Shown: positions 1-8,262 of the stretch, piece by piece
Position numbering within the stretch: the first letter of the stretch is position 1
Layout of the letters: each line of letters begins with the position of its first letter
Source: Bacteroidales bacterium
GTDB taxonomy: Bacteria; Bacteroidota; Bacteroidia; Bacteroidales; UBA932
Length of the DNA stretch: 64,000 nucleotides
Reading direction: 5' to 3'
NCBI GenBank assembly: GCA_017625535.1
Contig: JAGAKR010000008.1
Span: 1-64,000 of the forward strand
Notes under the pieces: model-generated
What the model was told of the DNA's origin: nothing
The model's database searches: none
Seen by the model: only the letters and a program-made list of their open reading frames with translations
Translations under genes and position numbers: made by a program

Positions 1-213
1 AAAAGAAAGTTATCATCATTCTCTTTTGTCTGCAATTCTTTTTGTACCTTTGTGGCATCAGAGTTATCACATTGAAGCATAACAATGAAGAACTCAGAAA
101 TACGAACGGTTGCTATCTCGTTACCCAATTTTCAAGCAATCTGAATAACCGTTTAATTCTAAGATAATTGCAAATTCTGCGATTTTTTTCAAAAAAAAAA
201 TTATATCCTAACT

Positions 214-774
214 CTATTTGAGTTCTATAAATACAACCCCTTTTGACACATCTCCGTATTTTTTGAGTTCCTCTGTTTTCTTGCCGTCCTTGAAAACACT
301 AACTGCCTTTATATTGTTGGGATCAACATCCTTAACACTTTTCATCACAGTTACTTTCCCCTCACTGTCCTTTACCAGAATCAGAGGATCCACCTCCCTT
401 GAGCCGTCTGTCTTCTCTCCTCTTACCCTTAGTACCAGAGGCTCTGAAACCACAACTTTTTTTGCCGTATCCTTTGCCTCCCTTTGTGCAATCTCTCCGG
501 CCCTTATAGCTTTAACCTCACCAAAAAGTACGGCCAGTTTCTCCTTCTCTTCCTTCTTTACATTAACCACTATAGCCTGCTCTACCCCCTTATAAACATC
601 TATATTCTGGATAACCTCTGGCGGCAGTGCCTCAAAAGTTTTCTTGGAAACAGCTTTTCCATCTACTATATACAGGGTCTTCTCCTTTTCTGCCTGCTGT
701 GCGCCCTCCTGGTTCTGAGCCACGACAACCTGTGCAAGCATTGCCGCAATGGCCAACAATAAAATCTTTTTCAT
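214..774 (-). CDS. Secreted protein with two TonB-receptor-plug-like segments
   Basis: 186 aa. Residues 1-19 are a signal peptide ending in VVVAQ, so the product is exported. Two segments resemble the plug motif of TonB-dependent receptors: residues 33-75 (YIVDGKAVSKKTFEALPPEV, then NIDVYKG) and residues 131-186 (LILVKDSEGKV, then VDPNNIKAVSVFKDGK, then KYGDVSKGVVFIELK). There is no barrel, so it is not a receptor. Such isolated plug copies occur on Bacteroidetes periplasmic proteins and BlaR1-like proteins. It is transcribed divergently from the sensor kinase gene at 1017 and shares its regulatory region, so it is probably a target of that system. Function unknown. The start at 774 follows directly from a well-placed promoter (825-854). 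Confidence 0.75.
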   Translation of the reverse strand: MKKILLLAIAAMLAQVVVAQNQEGAQQAEKEKTLYIVDGKAVSKKTFEALPPEVIQNIDVYKGVEQAIVVNVKKEEKEKLAVLFGEVKAIRAGEIAQREAKDTAKKVVVSEPLVLRVRGEKTDGSREVDPLILVKDSEGKVTVMKSVKDVDPNNIKAVSVFKDGKKTEELKKYGDVSKGVVFIELK

Positions 775-824
775 AATCTTAGAGTGTTAATTTGATTATT
801 CTGTTTCAAACCGGTTTACGGATG

Positions 825-854
825 CAAATATATCCCTTCCACCCCTTCCGCAAT
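825..854 (-). promoter_or_regulatory. Promoter of the leftward plug-domain gene
   Basis: On the minus strand the -7 element is TATATTTG (825-832) and a -33-like ATTG lies at 851-854, 18 bp away. This fits the Bacteroidota consensus TTTG-N19-TAnnTTTG. The -33 abuts the first GTTAA repeat (855), so the array could influence this promoter as well as the rightward one. Confidence 0.6.
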
Positions 855-890
855 GTTAAACATACGTTAAAAAATGTTAACTAATGTTAA
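852..890. promoter_or_regulatory. Four helically phased GTTAA direct repeats (candidate response-regulator site)
   Basis: GTTAA occurs at 855, 866, 876 and 886, mostly as AATGTTAA. The spacings of 11, 10 and 10 bp place all copies on one face of the helix. OmpR/PhoB-family regulators bind direct repeats of this spacing. The array sits immediately upstream of the -33 region of the kinase/regulator operon and borders the -33 of the divergent gene. Binding by the regulator encoded at 2251 is an inference. Confidence 0.6.
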
Positions 891-895
891 AAAAC

Positions 896-925
896 TGTGG
901 CCCACATCAAAATTTATTAATTTTG
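896..925 (+). promoter_or_regulatory. Promoter of the two-component operon
   Basis: The -7 element TAATTTTG lies at 918-925. The -33 position holds TGTG (896-899), a weak match, 18 bp upstream. A weak -33 directly downstream of phased repeats is what one expects of an activator-dependent promoter. Transcription would start near 932, inside the palindrome at 925-945. Confidence 0.6.
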
Positions 926-972
926 GAAGTCGGGTACCGACTTCCTGGAAATCCGGGGACCGACTTTTAGGA
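925..972. repeat. Two 23-bp tandem units with a palindromic core (element R4)
   Basis: GGAAGTCGG (925-933) and CCGACTTCC (937-945) form a 9-bp inverted repeat around GTA. A second copy follows at exactly 23 bp, so ACCGACTT occurs at 936 and 959. The units span the predicted transcription start and 5-prime leader of the kinase gene. They could be an operator or a leader hairpin. The design resembles the 23-bp repeats at 34303 and 43343. Confidence 0.65.
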
Positions 973-1016
973 AAACAACCCTAATAATCAACGTATTACA
1001 AAGACAGCATCCGCAA

Positions 1017-2258
1017 ATGAACAGAAAATTTTTCATAAAAGTTTCAATTATTGCAATTGTGGCATTGGGGCTGCTGGCGCTGGTACAGTGCGTGTGGGTG
1101 GTGAAGATGTATACAGACCAAATTGGAGATTTCCAGAGGAGGGTGGAATCGGCGGCATACAAGAGCATCTACAAGGCGTTCAGGATGGATGCAATTCCGG
1201 GGCTGCAGGTGGCGGAGCAGATAAATATGGATCTGGATGAGTTTGCCCTCCATTTTGAGCCCAATCTGCTGGAACTGGATATTAAGGAGCCTTATACTGC
1301 AGAGATTCTGGAAATGACATCGGGGGAAGGGCGCACACTTATGCTCCACAGCAGCAGGGAGCCCCTTGGTGAGAAGGTGCACACCTGCACCATTCCTGTG
1401 GATGATGACGGGATGTTTGCCCTCCGCCTCACAATCCGCCTCCCTTACGGGCAGTTCTGGGGAAATATGTGGGGTCTGCTGCTCTGTTCGGTACTCATAG
1501 TTGTATTGCTGTCGGGAATATTATATTGGATGGTGAGGACAATGTTCCGCCAGAGGAGCCTGGAGGAGATGCGGCGCGATTTCACCAACAACATAACCCA
1601 TGAACTCAAGACCCCAATTTCGGTGGCAATGGCAGCCACAGATGCACTGCAGAATTACTCGGCAGAGGCAGATCCGGTGCGCAGGAGCCGCTATCTGCAG
1701 ATAATGGGCACCCAGTTGGAGCAACTGGCGGCAATGGTGGAAAAGATACTTACGGTATCTGTGGAGGGGCGTGAAGAGAAACTCAACAAGGAGAGATTCC
1801 TCCTCTTCCCGACAATTGGAAGCATAAAGGATGATACCGTAATGGGGATGGAAAACCCGCCTGAGATAAAGATCCAGTGCCCGGAGGAACTTTCCATTAC
1901 CGCAGACAGGCTGCACCTGAAGAATGTGATTGCAACACTGGTAAGCAATGCTGTGAAACACGCCTTCAGGGAGAGTGCTCCGGGGAATGAAGTTACAATC
2001 TCAGCCTGTACTGAAAATGGCAGGGCAAAGATAACAGTTGCAGACAACGGAATTGGAATTTCAAAAGAACACCTGAAGCATATTTTTGAAAAATACTACA
2101 GGGTACCGCAGGGGAACCTGCAGAAGGCCAGAGGCTACGGACTTGGCCTGTTTTATGCAAAAAGGGTGGTTGAAAGGCACGGCGGGACCATATCCGCCAG
2201 AAGCAAGATAGGAAAAGGGACAGAATTTATAATTGAATTGCCGCAGGATGATGAATAA
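1017..2258 (+). CDS. Sensor histidine kinase, RprX-like
   Basis: 413 aa inner-membrane kinase. Transmembrane segments lie at about residues 6-30 and 149-172 and enclose a sensor region of about 120 residues. The HisKA phospho-acceptor motif is NITHELKTP with His195. The ATPase part has an N box (LKNVIATLVSNAVKHA), a G1 box (DNGIGI) and a G2 box (GYGLGLFYAK). No HAMP domain is evident: the kinase helix follows the second membrane segment directly. It resembles the RprX group of Bacteroides but is shorter. The stop overlaps the start of the regulator gene, so the two are translationally coupled. The sensed signal is unknown. Confidence 0.93.
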   Translation: MNRKFFIKVSIIAIVALGLLALVQCVWVVKMYTDQIGDFQRRVESAAYKSIYKAFRMDAIPGLQVAEQINMDLDEFALHFEPNLLELDIKEPYTAEILEMTSGEGRTLMLHSSREPLGEKVHTCTIPVDDDGMFALRLTIRLPYGQFWGNMWGLLLCSVLIVVLLSGILYWMVRTMFRQRSLEEMRRDFTNNITHELKTPISVAMAATDALQNYSAEADPVRRSRYLQIMGTQLEQLAAMVEKILTVSVEGREEKLNKERFLLFPTIGSIKDDTVMGMENPPEIKIQCPEELSITADRLHLKNVIATLVSNAVKHAFRESAPGNEVTISACTENGRAKITVADNGIGISKEHLKHIFEKYYRVPQGNLQKARGYGLGLFYAKRVVERHGGTISARSKIGKGTEFIIELPQDDE

Positions 2259-3018
2259 ATACAGGATATTGCTGGTGGAAGATGAGAGGATGCTTGCCGA
2301 AATCCTCTCCGACACCCTTGGGGACCGGGAGTTTGACGTTACCCTGGCCTATGACGGTGTCCAGGCGCTTGAACTCACCCGGGATGCCGTTTATGATGTA
2401 ATTGTAACGGATGTTATGATGCCAGTTATGGACGGCTTCACCCTTACAAAGAAACTCCGCGCCAAGGGGATAACCACACCGGTACTCTTCCTTACCGCCA
2501 GATGTGCTACAGAAGATGTGGTAAAAGGGTTTGAACTTGGAGGCAACGACTACCTGAAGAAACCTTTTGCCATCGACGAACTTATTGTAAGGATAAAGGC
2601 TCTGGCAGCAAGGGGCAACTCCGGCTCCGCCACAGATGAAACACCAGTTCCTCAATATAAAAAGTATCTTCTTGGAGAGCTGGAATTCAACCCGGGGTAC
2701 TGCACACTATCACCCGTACACTGCGCTGCATCAGGCAATGACATAGTGGCAGGAGAACCCTCAGAGCAAGAAAAACATCCCGCAGTAAAACTCTCCGCCC
2801 GCGAGAGCGCTGTCCTTGAATATCTCTGCCGCCATATGGGGCACACCGTAGAGGCCTCCTCCCTCCTACAGGAACTCTGGGGAGACGACAACTGGTTCAA
2901 CCTCCGCAGCCTGAACGTATATATAACCCGCCTCCGCGGCCACTTAAAACAAGCCCAAGGGGTAAAAATAACGAGCATAAGGGGTATAGGCTACAAACTG
3001 CAGGTGCCGGAAAAGTAA
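2251..3018 (+). CDS. OmpR-family response regulator, RprY-like
   Basis: 255 aa from ATG 2251, which overlaps the kinase stop at 2256-2258; ATG 2248 is equally possible. The receiver domain (1-120) has the acidic pair E10/D11, phospho-acceptor D54 in VTDVMMPVMDG and Lys104 in YLKKPF. The C-terminal winged helix (about 170-253) ends with the typical LNVYITRLRGHL and IRGIGYKL motifs. About 20 extra residues (around 155-175, containing HCAASGNDIVAGEPSEQE) interrupt the start of the DNA-binding domain relative to the usual length. It is the cognate partner of the kinase and the likely binder of the phased repeats at 852-890. Confidence 0.93.
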   Translation: MNKYRILLVEDERMLAEILSDTLGDREFDVTLAYDGVQALELTRDAVYDVIVTDVMMPVMDGFTLTKKLRAKGITTPVLFLTARCATEDVVKGFELGGNDYLKKPFAIDELIVRIKALAARGNSGSATDETPVPQYKKYLLGELEFNPGYCTLSPVHCAASGNDIVAGEPSEQEKHPAVKLSARESAVLEYLCRHMGHTVEASSLLQELWGDDNWFNLRSLNVYITRLRGHLKQAQGVKITSIRGIGYKLQVPEK

Positions 3019-3026
3019 GGATTCAC

Positions 3027-3034
3027 TATCTTTG
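3027..3034 (+). promoter_or_regulatory. -7 element of the phosphatase gene
   Basis: TATCTTTG followed by CACC, 21 bp before the ATG at 3055, matches the Bacteroidota -7 element. No clear -33 TTTG lies at the usual distance, so the gene may also be read from the upstream operon. Confidence 0.5.
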
Positions 3035-3054
3035 CACCCACTTACAAGAGAGAT

Positions 3055-3564
3055 ATGAAAAAGATAACCTTCGTATGCCACGGCAACATCTGCCGCAGCC
3101 CTATGGCTGAATATGTTATGAAACACCTTGTGGCCCAGGCAGGGCTTGAGGGGGAGTTTGAGATTACCTCCGGAGCAGTATCAACCGAGGAGATTGGGAA
3201 TGACATCTACCCGCCGGCCAAAAGGAAACTGCACGAAAAGGGGGTAAAGTTCACCCGCCACGCAGCACACAAGATTACTCCCGACGAATTTGCGGACAAT
3301 GACCTGGTAATCCTGATGGACCATTCAAACCAGAGGCTTCTTGCCAGGATTGTACCAGGATGGGAAAAGACACCTGCAGGATCAGGGGTGGAAGGATGTG
3401 GCATTGGGGGAAAGGTGCACCTGATGATGGAGTTTGCCGGCACACCGGGCAAAGGTTCCCAGGCCCGCGACGTAGCCGACCCCTGGTACACCGGAGACTT
3501 TGAGCAGACATACCAGGATGTACTTGCCGGCTGCACCGGCTTACTGAAACTGATATCCAAATAA
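3055..3564 (+). CDS. Low-molecular-weight protein tyrosine phosphatase
   Basis: 169 aa cytoplasmic phosphatase. The P-loop CX5R(S/T) is CHGNICRS at residues 8-15 (nucleophile Cys8, Arg14), and the general-acid motif is DPWYTGDF near residue 142. Both catalytic elements are intact. About 15 residues (GSGVEGCGIGGKVHLMMEF, around 108-126) lie before the acid loop and make it slightly longer than usual. It lies 36 bp downstream of the response regulator with its own -7 element. Substrate unknown; family members often control exopolysaccharide kinases or act on small phosphates. Confidence 0.9.
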   Translation: MKKITFVCHGNICRSPMAEYVMKHLVAQAGLEGEFEITSGAVSTEEIGNDIYPPAKRKLHEKGVKFTRHAAHKITPDEFADNDLVILMDHSNQRLLARIVPGWEKTPAGSGVEGCGIGGKVHLMMEFAGTPGKGSQARDVADPWYTGDFEQTYQDVLAGCTGLLKLISK

Positions 3565-3565
3565 T

Positions 3566-3590
3566 AAATGTCCCGTTATCGGGACATTTT
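3566..3590. terminator. Bidirectional terminator between the phosphatase gene and potD
   Basis: AAATGTCCCG (3566-3575) pairs with CGGGACATTT (3580-3589), with T-runs on both strands. The loop TTAT contains the potD stop codon (3576-3578 on the minus strand), so the terminator overlaps the last codons of potD. Confidence 0.75.
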
Positions 3591-4898
3591 CTGTTGGTTC
3601 CTTTTCTTCCTCTTCTTGGCATACCTCTGCTGCCTTATCCTCTTTTTGGTGTATTTGTACACAACCGCAAAGATAAGCCCGGAGAATACCAGGAAGATGA
3701 GGATATATGTCCAGGCCGATGCACTATCGCCCTTAACGCGGCTCCACATCCTGAGGAGTTTCTCGGTTCCCACATCGTGCATTATGCCGCAACGCTCAAT
3801 AATTGCCCCATCAGGGTAAAGTACAGGACTCACACAAGCACTGTCTGCCTGCGGCCCAAAAAAGTAACTTACATCTATAGGGTCATATTCTTCTTCATCC
3901 ATCATGCTCTCCAGCACTTCATCACCGCCTATCGCACTCACATAACCGGTCATATCCATATTCCTGATGGCATTTTCCGGCATACACATATAGTTGATGA
4001 AATATCTGGCAGCCTTTACGTTCCTTGCATATTTGGGGATTACCCAACCATCAAACCAAACTGAACTTCCGGTAGAAGGGATTGAATAATCCAGTTCAAT
4101 GCCCACATCTGCAGCCTCATCCATAGCCCACTGGGCATCACCGCTCCAGGAAAGGTTGAGCCAGGCAAGTTCCTTGGTCATCTGCTCCTTGCCGAAATCG
4201 GCCTCCCAGCCTGCAACAGAACCCTTGAACCCGTTTATATACTCCTCAACCATAGCAATGGATTCATCAGAGACATCAAATGTAAGGGTGGCCAGGTCTT
4301 TTTCTCCCGATGACAATTCGTCTTCATTCAATGCTATGAGCAAAGAGGTGTAAATGTCCCTGAAGGCATCCTTTACAAGCAATTTGCCCTTGTAGGCAGG
4401 ATTGGCAAGGACATCCCAGGAATCAACCTCCTGCGGATCCACATACTTTGGATTGTAAAGCAGACCAACTGTACCCCACATATAACACACACAATAATCA
4501 TTGGCATCCTTGCCGTCACCCTCTATCTGGGTGAGTTTTTCTGCAATATACGGAGATACATTCCCCAGGTAGTTTGGGGTGGTACCGAAATCTTTATCTA
4601 TCGGGAGGATGAGGTCATTTTTGAGCATCCTCTCAATTATGTAGTCAGATGGGCATACAACATCATAGTCCTCGTGTCCAAGTTCAATCTTTGAGAGCAT
4701 TGTCTCATTGATGTCAAAGGTCTGGTAGATGATTGTCACATCCTCTCCGGTCTGCTCCTTGTACCACTGTTCAAATTCTCCAAGGAGATCCTCATCTATG
4801 TAGTCTGCCCAGTTGTACACCTTAAGGATATTCTCTCTCCCTTCCGAGCAGGCTGACAGCAACAGTGCCGCAGCAAATATGTATAGCAGTCTCTTCAT
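3576..4898 (-). CDS. potD: Polyamine-binding lipoprotein of the Pot ABC transporter
   Basis: 440 aa. A lipoprotein signal (MKRLLYIFAAALLLSAC, Cys17) is followed by the spermidine/putrescine-binding fold, opening with KVYNWADYIDEDLLGEF. It captures polyamines and delivers them to PotBC. It is about 90 residues longer than classical PotD, because a membrane segment (AWTYILIFLVFSGLIFAVVY, about 395-415) and a very basic tail (KKRIRQQRYAKKRKKR) are added at the C-terminus. Two anchors on one binding protein is unusual. It is the last gene of the potABCD operon, 5 nt after potC, and converges with the phosphatase gene. Confidence 0.92.
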   Translation of the reverse strand: MKRLLYIFAAALLLSACSEGRENILKVYNWADYIDEDLLGEFEQWYKEQTGEDVTIIYQTFDINETMLSKIELGHEDYDVVCPSDYIIERMLKNDLILPIDKDFGTTPNYLGNVSPYIAEKLTQIEGDGKDANDYCVCYMWGTVGLLYNPKYVDPQEVDSWDVLANPAYKGKLLVKDAFRDIYTSLLIALNEDELSSGEKDLATLTFDVSDESIAMVEEYINGFKGSVAGWEADFGKEQMTKELAWLNLSWSGDAQWAMDEAADVGIELDYSIPSTGSSVWFDGWVIPKYARNVKAARYFINYMCMPENAIRNMDMTGYVSAIGGDEVLESMMDEEEYDPIDVSYFFGPQADSACVSPVLYPDGAIIERCGIMHDVGTEKLLRMWSRVKGDSASAWTYILIFLVFSGLIFAVVYKYTKKRIRQQRYAKKRKKRNQQKMSR

Positions 4899-4903
4899 CT
4901 TAT

Positions 4904-5704
4904 TCAGCGGTTTTTTCTGGCATTGCGGATTTTCCTTATGTTAATTACAATAAGGAGCACCAACACACCAACAAACATAAGTGTGATCAACGGACGGAGT
5001 TCCGGGGTAAGGCCGCCCTTGCGTGCATCTGTGTAGATGTATGTTGAGAGGGTATCCAACCCTATTGTTCCCCTTGTAAAGAATGTTACCGCAAAATCAT
5101 CCAACGACATTGTGAATGCAAGTATGAATCCCGATATCATTCCCGGCTTGAGCATAGGGATGAGCACCTTCTTAAGGGCCTGGTACGGGGTTGCACCCAA
5201 ATCCAGGGCCGCCTCATAGATGTTGGGGTTCATCTGGGTAAGTTTCGGCAATACATTCAGCACCACATATGGGGTACAGAATGTGATGTGGGCCAATACC
5301 ACTGTAACATATCCCTGGCTCACGTGGAGGAAGACAAACAACAGGAACAGCGACACACCCGTAATGATATCGGGATTGAGCATAGGGATATTGTTCAGGA
5401 AAGTGATTGCCTGCTTGCCCCTCCCCCTCATATTGTGGATTCCTATGGCCGCAACGGTTCCCAGGAATGTGGATACCGTAGCTGCAATGAGGGCTATGAG
5501 AAGTGTATTCTCAATGGCAGACATAAGGGAAGCAGTCCCCTGCATGTCCCCTGTAAAGAGGTTGCTGTAGAGTTTTGTTGAAAATCCTGTCCAGTTTCCC
5601 AGCACCTTGCTCTCTGTAAACGAGAAGATTGCTATGAAAACTATTGGCGCATACAAAATAATGAGCAGCAGCCATATATAACATTGTGCAAAAAATCTTT
5701 TCAT
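4904..5704 (-). CDS. potC: Polyamine ABC transporter permease PotC
   Basis: 266 aa with about six membrane segments. The EAA loop (EAALDLGATPYQALKKVLIP) that contacts the ATPase lies near residues 160-185. The N-terminus is an uncleaved membrane anchor. It forms the membrane channel with PotB. The start codon (5702-5704) directly adjoins the potB stop (5705-5707), so translation is coupled. Confidence 0.93.
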   Translation of the reverse strand: MKRFFAQCYIWLLLIILYAPIVFIAIFSFTESKVLGNWTGFSTKLYSNLFTGDMQGTASLMSAIENTLLIALIAATVSTFLGTVAAIGIHNMRGRGKQAITFLNNIPMLNPDIITGVSLFLLFVFLHVSQGYVTVVLAHITFCTPYVVLNVLPKLTQMNPNIYEAALDLGATPYQALKKVLIPMLKPGMISGFILAFTMSLDDFAVTFFTRGTIGLDTLSTYIYTDARKGGLTPELRPLITLMFVGVLVLLIVINIRKIRNARKNR

Positions 5705-6481
5705 CTATACAATCCCTCCACTGACGTCTTTCTTGTTGTCCTGCAACAAGGATGTTATACCAATGATTACCAGCATTACCAATGAAAGTGCCGCTCCGTA
5801 GTTCCACATAGAGGAGTTGATGTTCTCCTGAATGATTGTACCAAAGAGCTTTATCTTGTTGTTGGTAAGGAATTCAGAAATTGCGAATGTGCTCACTGTT
5901 GGCATAAAGACCATCATTATGCCGCTCATAATGCCCGGCATTGAAAGCGGTACCTGCACTTTCCAGAACACCTGCCAAGGGGTTGCGCCCAAATCAGATG
6001 CCGCCTCTGCGTATGATTTGTCCATCTTGTTCAGGATGTTGTAGATAGGATAAATCATAAACGGCAGGTAGTCATATACCATACCCACAAGGAGGGTACC
6101 TTTGCCAAGCTGTATCCCCATTACGTGGAAAAGTTCCGCTGTAGCCAGTGTCCTCATAAGGGCATTGATCCACATTGGCATAATGAACAGCACTATTGTA
6201 ACTGCACTGCGGTTGAGTTTCTTGTTTGCCAGAATCCACGCAGCAGGATAGCCCAGAAGGATACAGATTATTGTATTCTCAATGGCCACCTCCAGAGAGA
6301 GGGCAAAGGTGCCTATTGCATCCGGATCTGCAAAGAACTTGGCAAAGTTTGCCAGAGTGAAGTTGCCGGATGTATCCTGGAAGGCATAAAGGATTATGAT
6401 GATGAGCGGGAGCGCCACAAACAATACCAGGAATATTGCATATGGAAGTGCCCAGGTGCTCCTTTTAGTCATTATGCTCAT
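5705..6481 (-). CDS. potB: Polyamine ABC transporter permease PotB
   Basis: 258 aa with about six membrane segments and the EAA loop [20 protein letters not shown]. It pairs with PotC. The start shown (6481) overlaps the end of potA by 17 nt; ATG at 6472 ([11 protein letters not shown]) is an alternative. The order potA-B-C-D is that of the classical spermidine/putrescine importer. Confidence 0.93.
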   Translation of the reverse strand: MSIMTKRSTWALPYAIFLVLFVALPLIIIILYAFQDTSGNFTLANFAKFFADPDAIGTFALSLEVAIENTIICILLGYPAAWILANKKLNRSAVTIVLFIMPMWINALMRTLATAELFHVMGIQLGKGTLLVGMVYDYLPFMIYPIYNILNKMDKSYAEAASDLGATPWQVFWKVQVPLSMPGIMSGIMMVFMPTVSTFAISEFLTNNKIKLFGTIIQENINSSMWNYGAALSLVMLVIIGITSLLQDNKKDVSGGIV

Positions 6482-7862
6482 TGCGCTTCACAATTTTTAT
6501 GTCCGCTGGGGCTATGTTTATACCAACAAGGTCTCCCTTGTCCCAAATGTCTGTTGTATCAACCCAAATGTGGTCACCGTCATCGGTGAGGATGGTAAGA
6601 TGGTAATGGTCTCCCTTATAGATGAGGAAATGTACGTCTCCCTGCAGTTTTCCGTCCTCCTGATGGTCTATAAGATCCACCTTTGAAAAAGCAACCTGCA
6701 CATCCACCTTGTCTCCGTGGGCAAACCCTTCCGGTACGGTGCACTCAAATGTCTCATAAAGGAATTTAACGTGGTTCTCATCCACAATCTCACCCTCAAA
6801 AGTGTTGCAGGTGCGCTCCTTGTGCATTACCTGAATATCCGCAGGCCTTATGATGAGACCCACCTCCTGCTCAGGCTCAAATGCATTGTAGTCCTGGATC
6901 ATAAGTTCGTACCCCTTGTCAGTATCCACAAACATCTCATAGTGGACACCCTTGAAGGTGCACGATTTTACAGTTGCCATAAACTGTGCGCTCTCAAGAT
7001 TCCTTACAATATAGATATCCTCCGGACGGACAACCACATCTACCGGTACATTCTCGCCGAACCCTTCATCAACACACTCAAACTGGTGTCCTGCAAACTC
7101 CACAAGTTTGTCCTTTATCATTGTACCGTTGAGGATATTTGATTCACCTATGAAATCTGCCACAAATGAGTTCTGCGGCTCATTGTATATGTCTGTAGGG
7201 GTACCAATCTGCTGAATCTTGCCCTCGTTCATCACTATGATTGTATCTGAAAGGGTAAGGGCCTCCTCCTGGTCGTGTGTAACATATATGAAGGTGATGC
7301 CCAGTTTCTTGTGCATCTCCTTAAGTTCAATCTGCATATCCTTGCGCATCTTGAGGTCCAATGCCGCAAGAGGCTCATCCAGCAACAGCACCTTAGGCTG
7401 GTTTGCTATTGCGCGCGCTATGGCAACCCTCTGCTGCTGGCCGCCTGAAAGTGACTCCACATCCCTGTCTTCATAGTCTGTCATGCTCACCATCTTAAGC
7501 ACCTTGCGCACACACTTGTCTATCTCCGGGTCCGGAACTTTCTGAAGTTTGAGTCCGAACGCAATATTTTCATAAACATCCAGATGAGGGAAGAGCGCAT
7601 ATCGCTGGAACACAGTGTTCACAGGACGCAAATGAGGCGGCACATCAGTATAATCCTTGCCGTTTATCCTTATTTCCCCATTATCTGCCTTGCCGAAACC
7701 TGCCAAAAGGCGGAGCAACGTGGTTTTTCCGCATCCCGACGGTCCCAGAATTGTTACAAATTCCCCTTTTTTAACTTTAATGCTCACATCATCCAGAATA
7801 ACTTTGTCGCCAAAACTCTTGGATATATTGTTGAGTTCAATGATGTAGTCCTTGTTTTCCAT
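6465..7862 (-). CDS. potA: Polyamine ABC transporter ATPase PotA with an extended C-terminus
   Basis: 465 aa, about 90 residues longer than classical PotA. The ATPase domain has Walker [10 protein letters not shown] (40-48), signature LSGGQQQR, Walker B VLLLDEP and a switch histidine in YVTHDQEEA. After it lie two similar TOBE-like segments, each ending in a repeated motif ([22 protein letters not shown] and [11 protein letters not shown]), so the regulatory C-terminal domain looks duplicated. It powers polyamine import through PotBC. It is the first gene of the leftward operon; no convincing promoter was found upstream. Confidence 0.92.
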   Translation of the reverse strand: MENKDYIIELNNISKSFGDKVILDDVSIKVKKGEFVTILGPSGCGKTTLLRLLAGFGKADNGEIRINGKDYTDVPPHLRPVNTVFQRYALFPHLDVYENIAFGLKLQKVPDPEIDKCVRKVLKMVSMTDYEDRDVESLSGGQQQRVAIARAIANQPKVLLLDEPLAALDLKMRKDMQIELKEMHKKLGITFIYVTHDQEEALTLSDTIIVMNEGKIQQIGTPTDIYNEPQNSFVADFIGESNILNGTMIKDKLVEFAGHQFECVDEGFGENVPVDVVVRPEDIYIVRNLESAQFMATVKSCTFKGVHYEMFVDTDKGYELMIQDYNAFEPEQEVGLIIRPADIQVMHKERTCNTFEGEIVDENHVKFLYETFECTVPEGFAHGDKVDVQVAFSKVDLIDHQEDGKLQGDVHFLIYKGDHYHLTILTDDGDHIWVDTTDIWDKGDLVGINIAPADIKIVKRNEHND

Positions 7863-8262
7863 CCCCTTTCAAAAGATTAAGTGTAAAAAAAATACGGCAA
7901 ACCACTACTGGAACAGCATACGCTGAATCGCAGAAACGGATTCCGTACAAAAAAAGAGTGAATTCCTTTTCATCTACCTAGCCTACAGTAAAATACATAA
8001 ATACGTAAGTTGATTAGTGATATTTTTGTTAAAATACGAATCAAAATTAAATAAAATTCCCGACAATTGTATCCATTCTGTAAATAATTTGTTTCCAGCC
8101 TACTCTTTTTGGTTCCAATTCCTATCTTTGTGATATCTGCCGGGCCGCCTTACAAGGGAGATTTTGAGGCTGTTTTGTGCCCGGAGAGACGGAAGAAAGC
8201 CATCTGTGGCAGATTGCAGGAAAACAAAATGCCGGCAGGGTTGTTATAGAAAGAAAAAAGTT
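7863..8262. other. Intergenic region between potA and the aldehyde dehydrogenase gene
   Basis: About 400 bp without a convincing gene. It holds the divergent starts of potA and the dehydrogenase, a copy of TTCCCGAC at 8057, a -7 element at 8123-8130 and a leader of about 130 nt. In-frame ATG/TTG codons in the leader extend the downstream reading frame but lack family similarity. The stretch 7880-8050 is AT-rich with no recognised motif. Confidence 0.6.
8123..8130 (+). promoter_or_regulatory. -7 element of the aldehyde dehydrogenase gene
   Basis: TATCTTTG matches the Bacteroidota -7 consensus exactly. The nearest TTTG motifs upstream (8088 and 8108) are not at the usual 19-bp distance, so the -33 is unclear. 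The start would leave a leader of about 125 nt. Confidence 0.5.
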
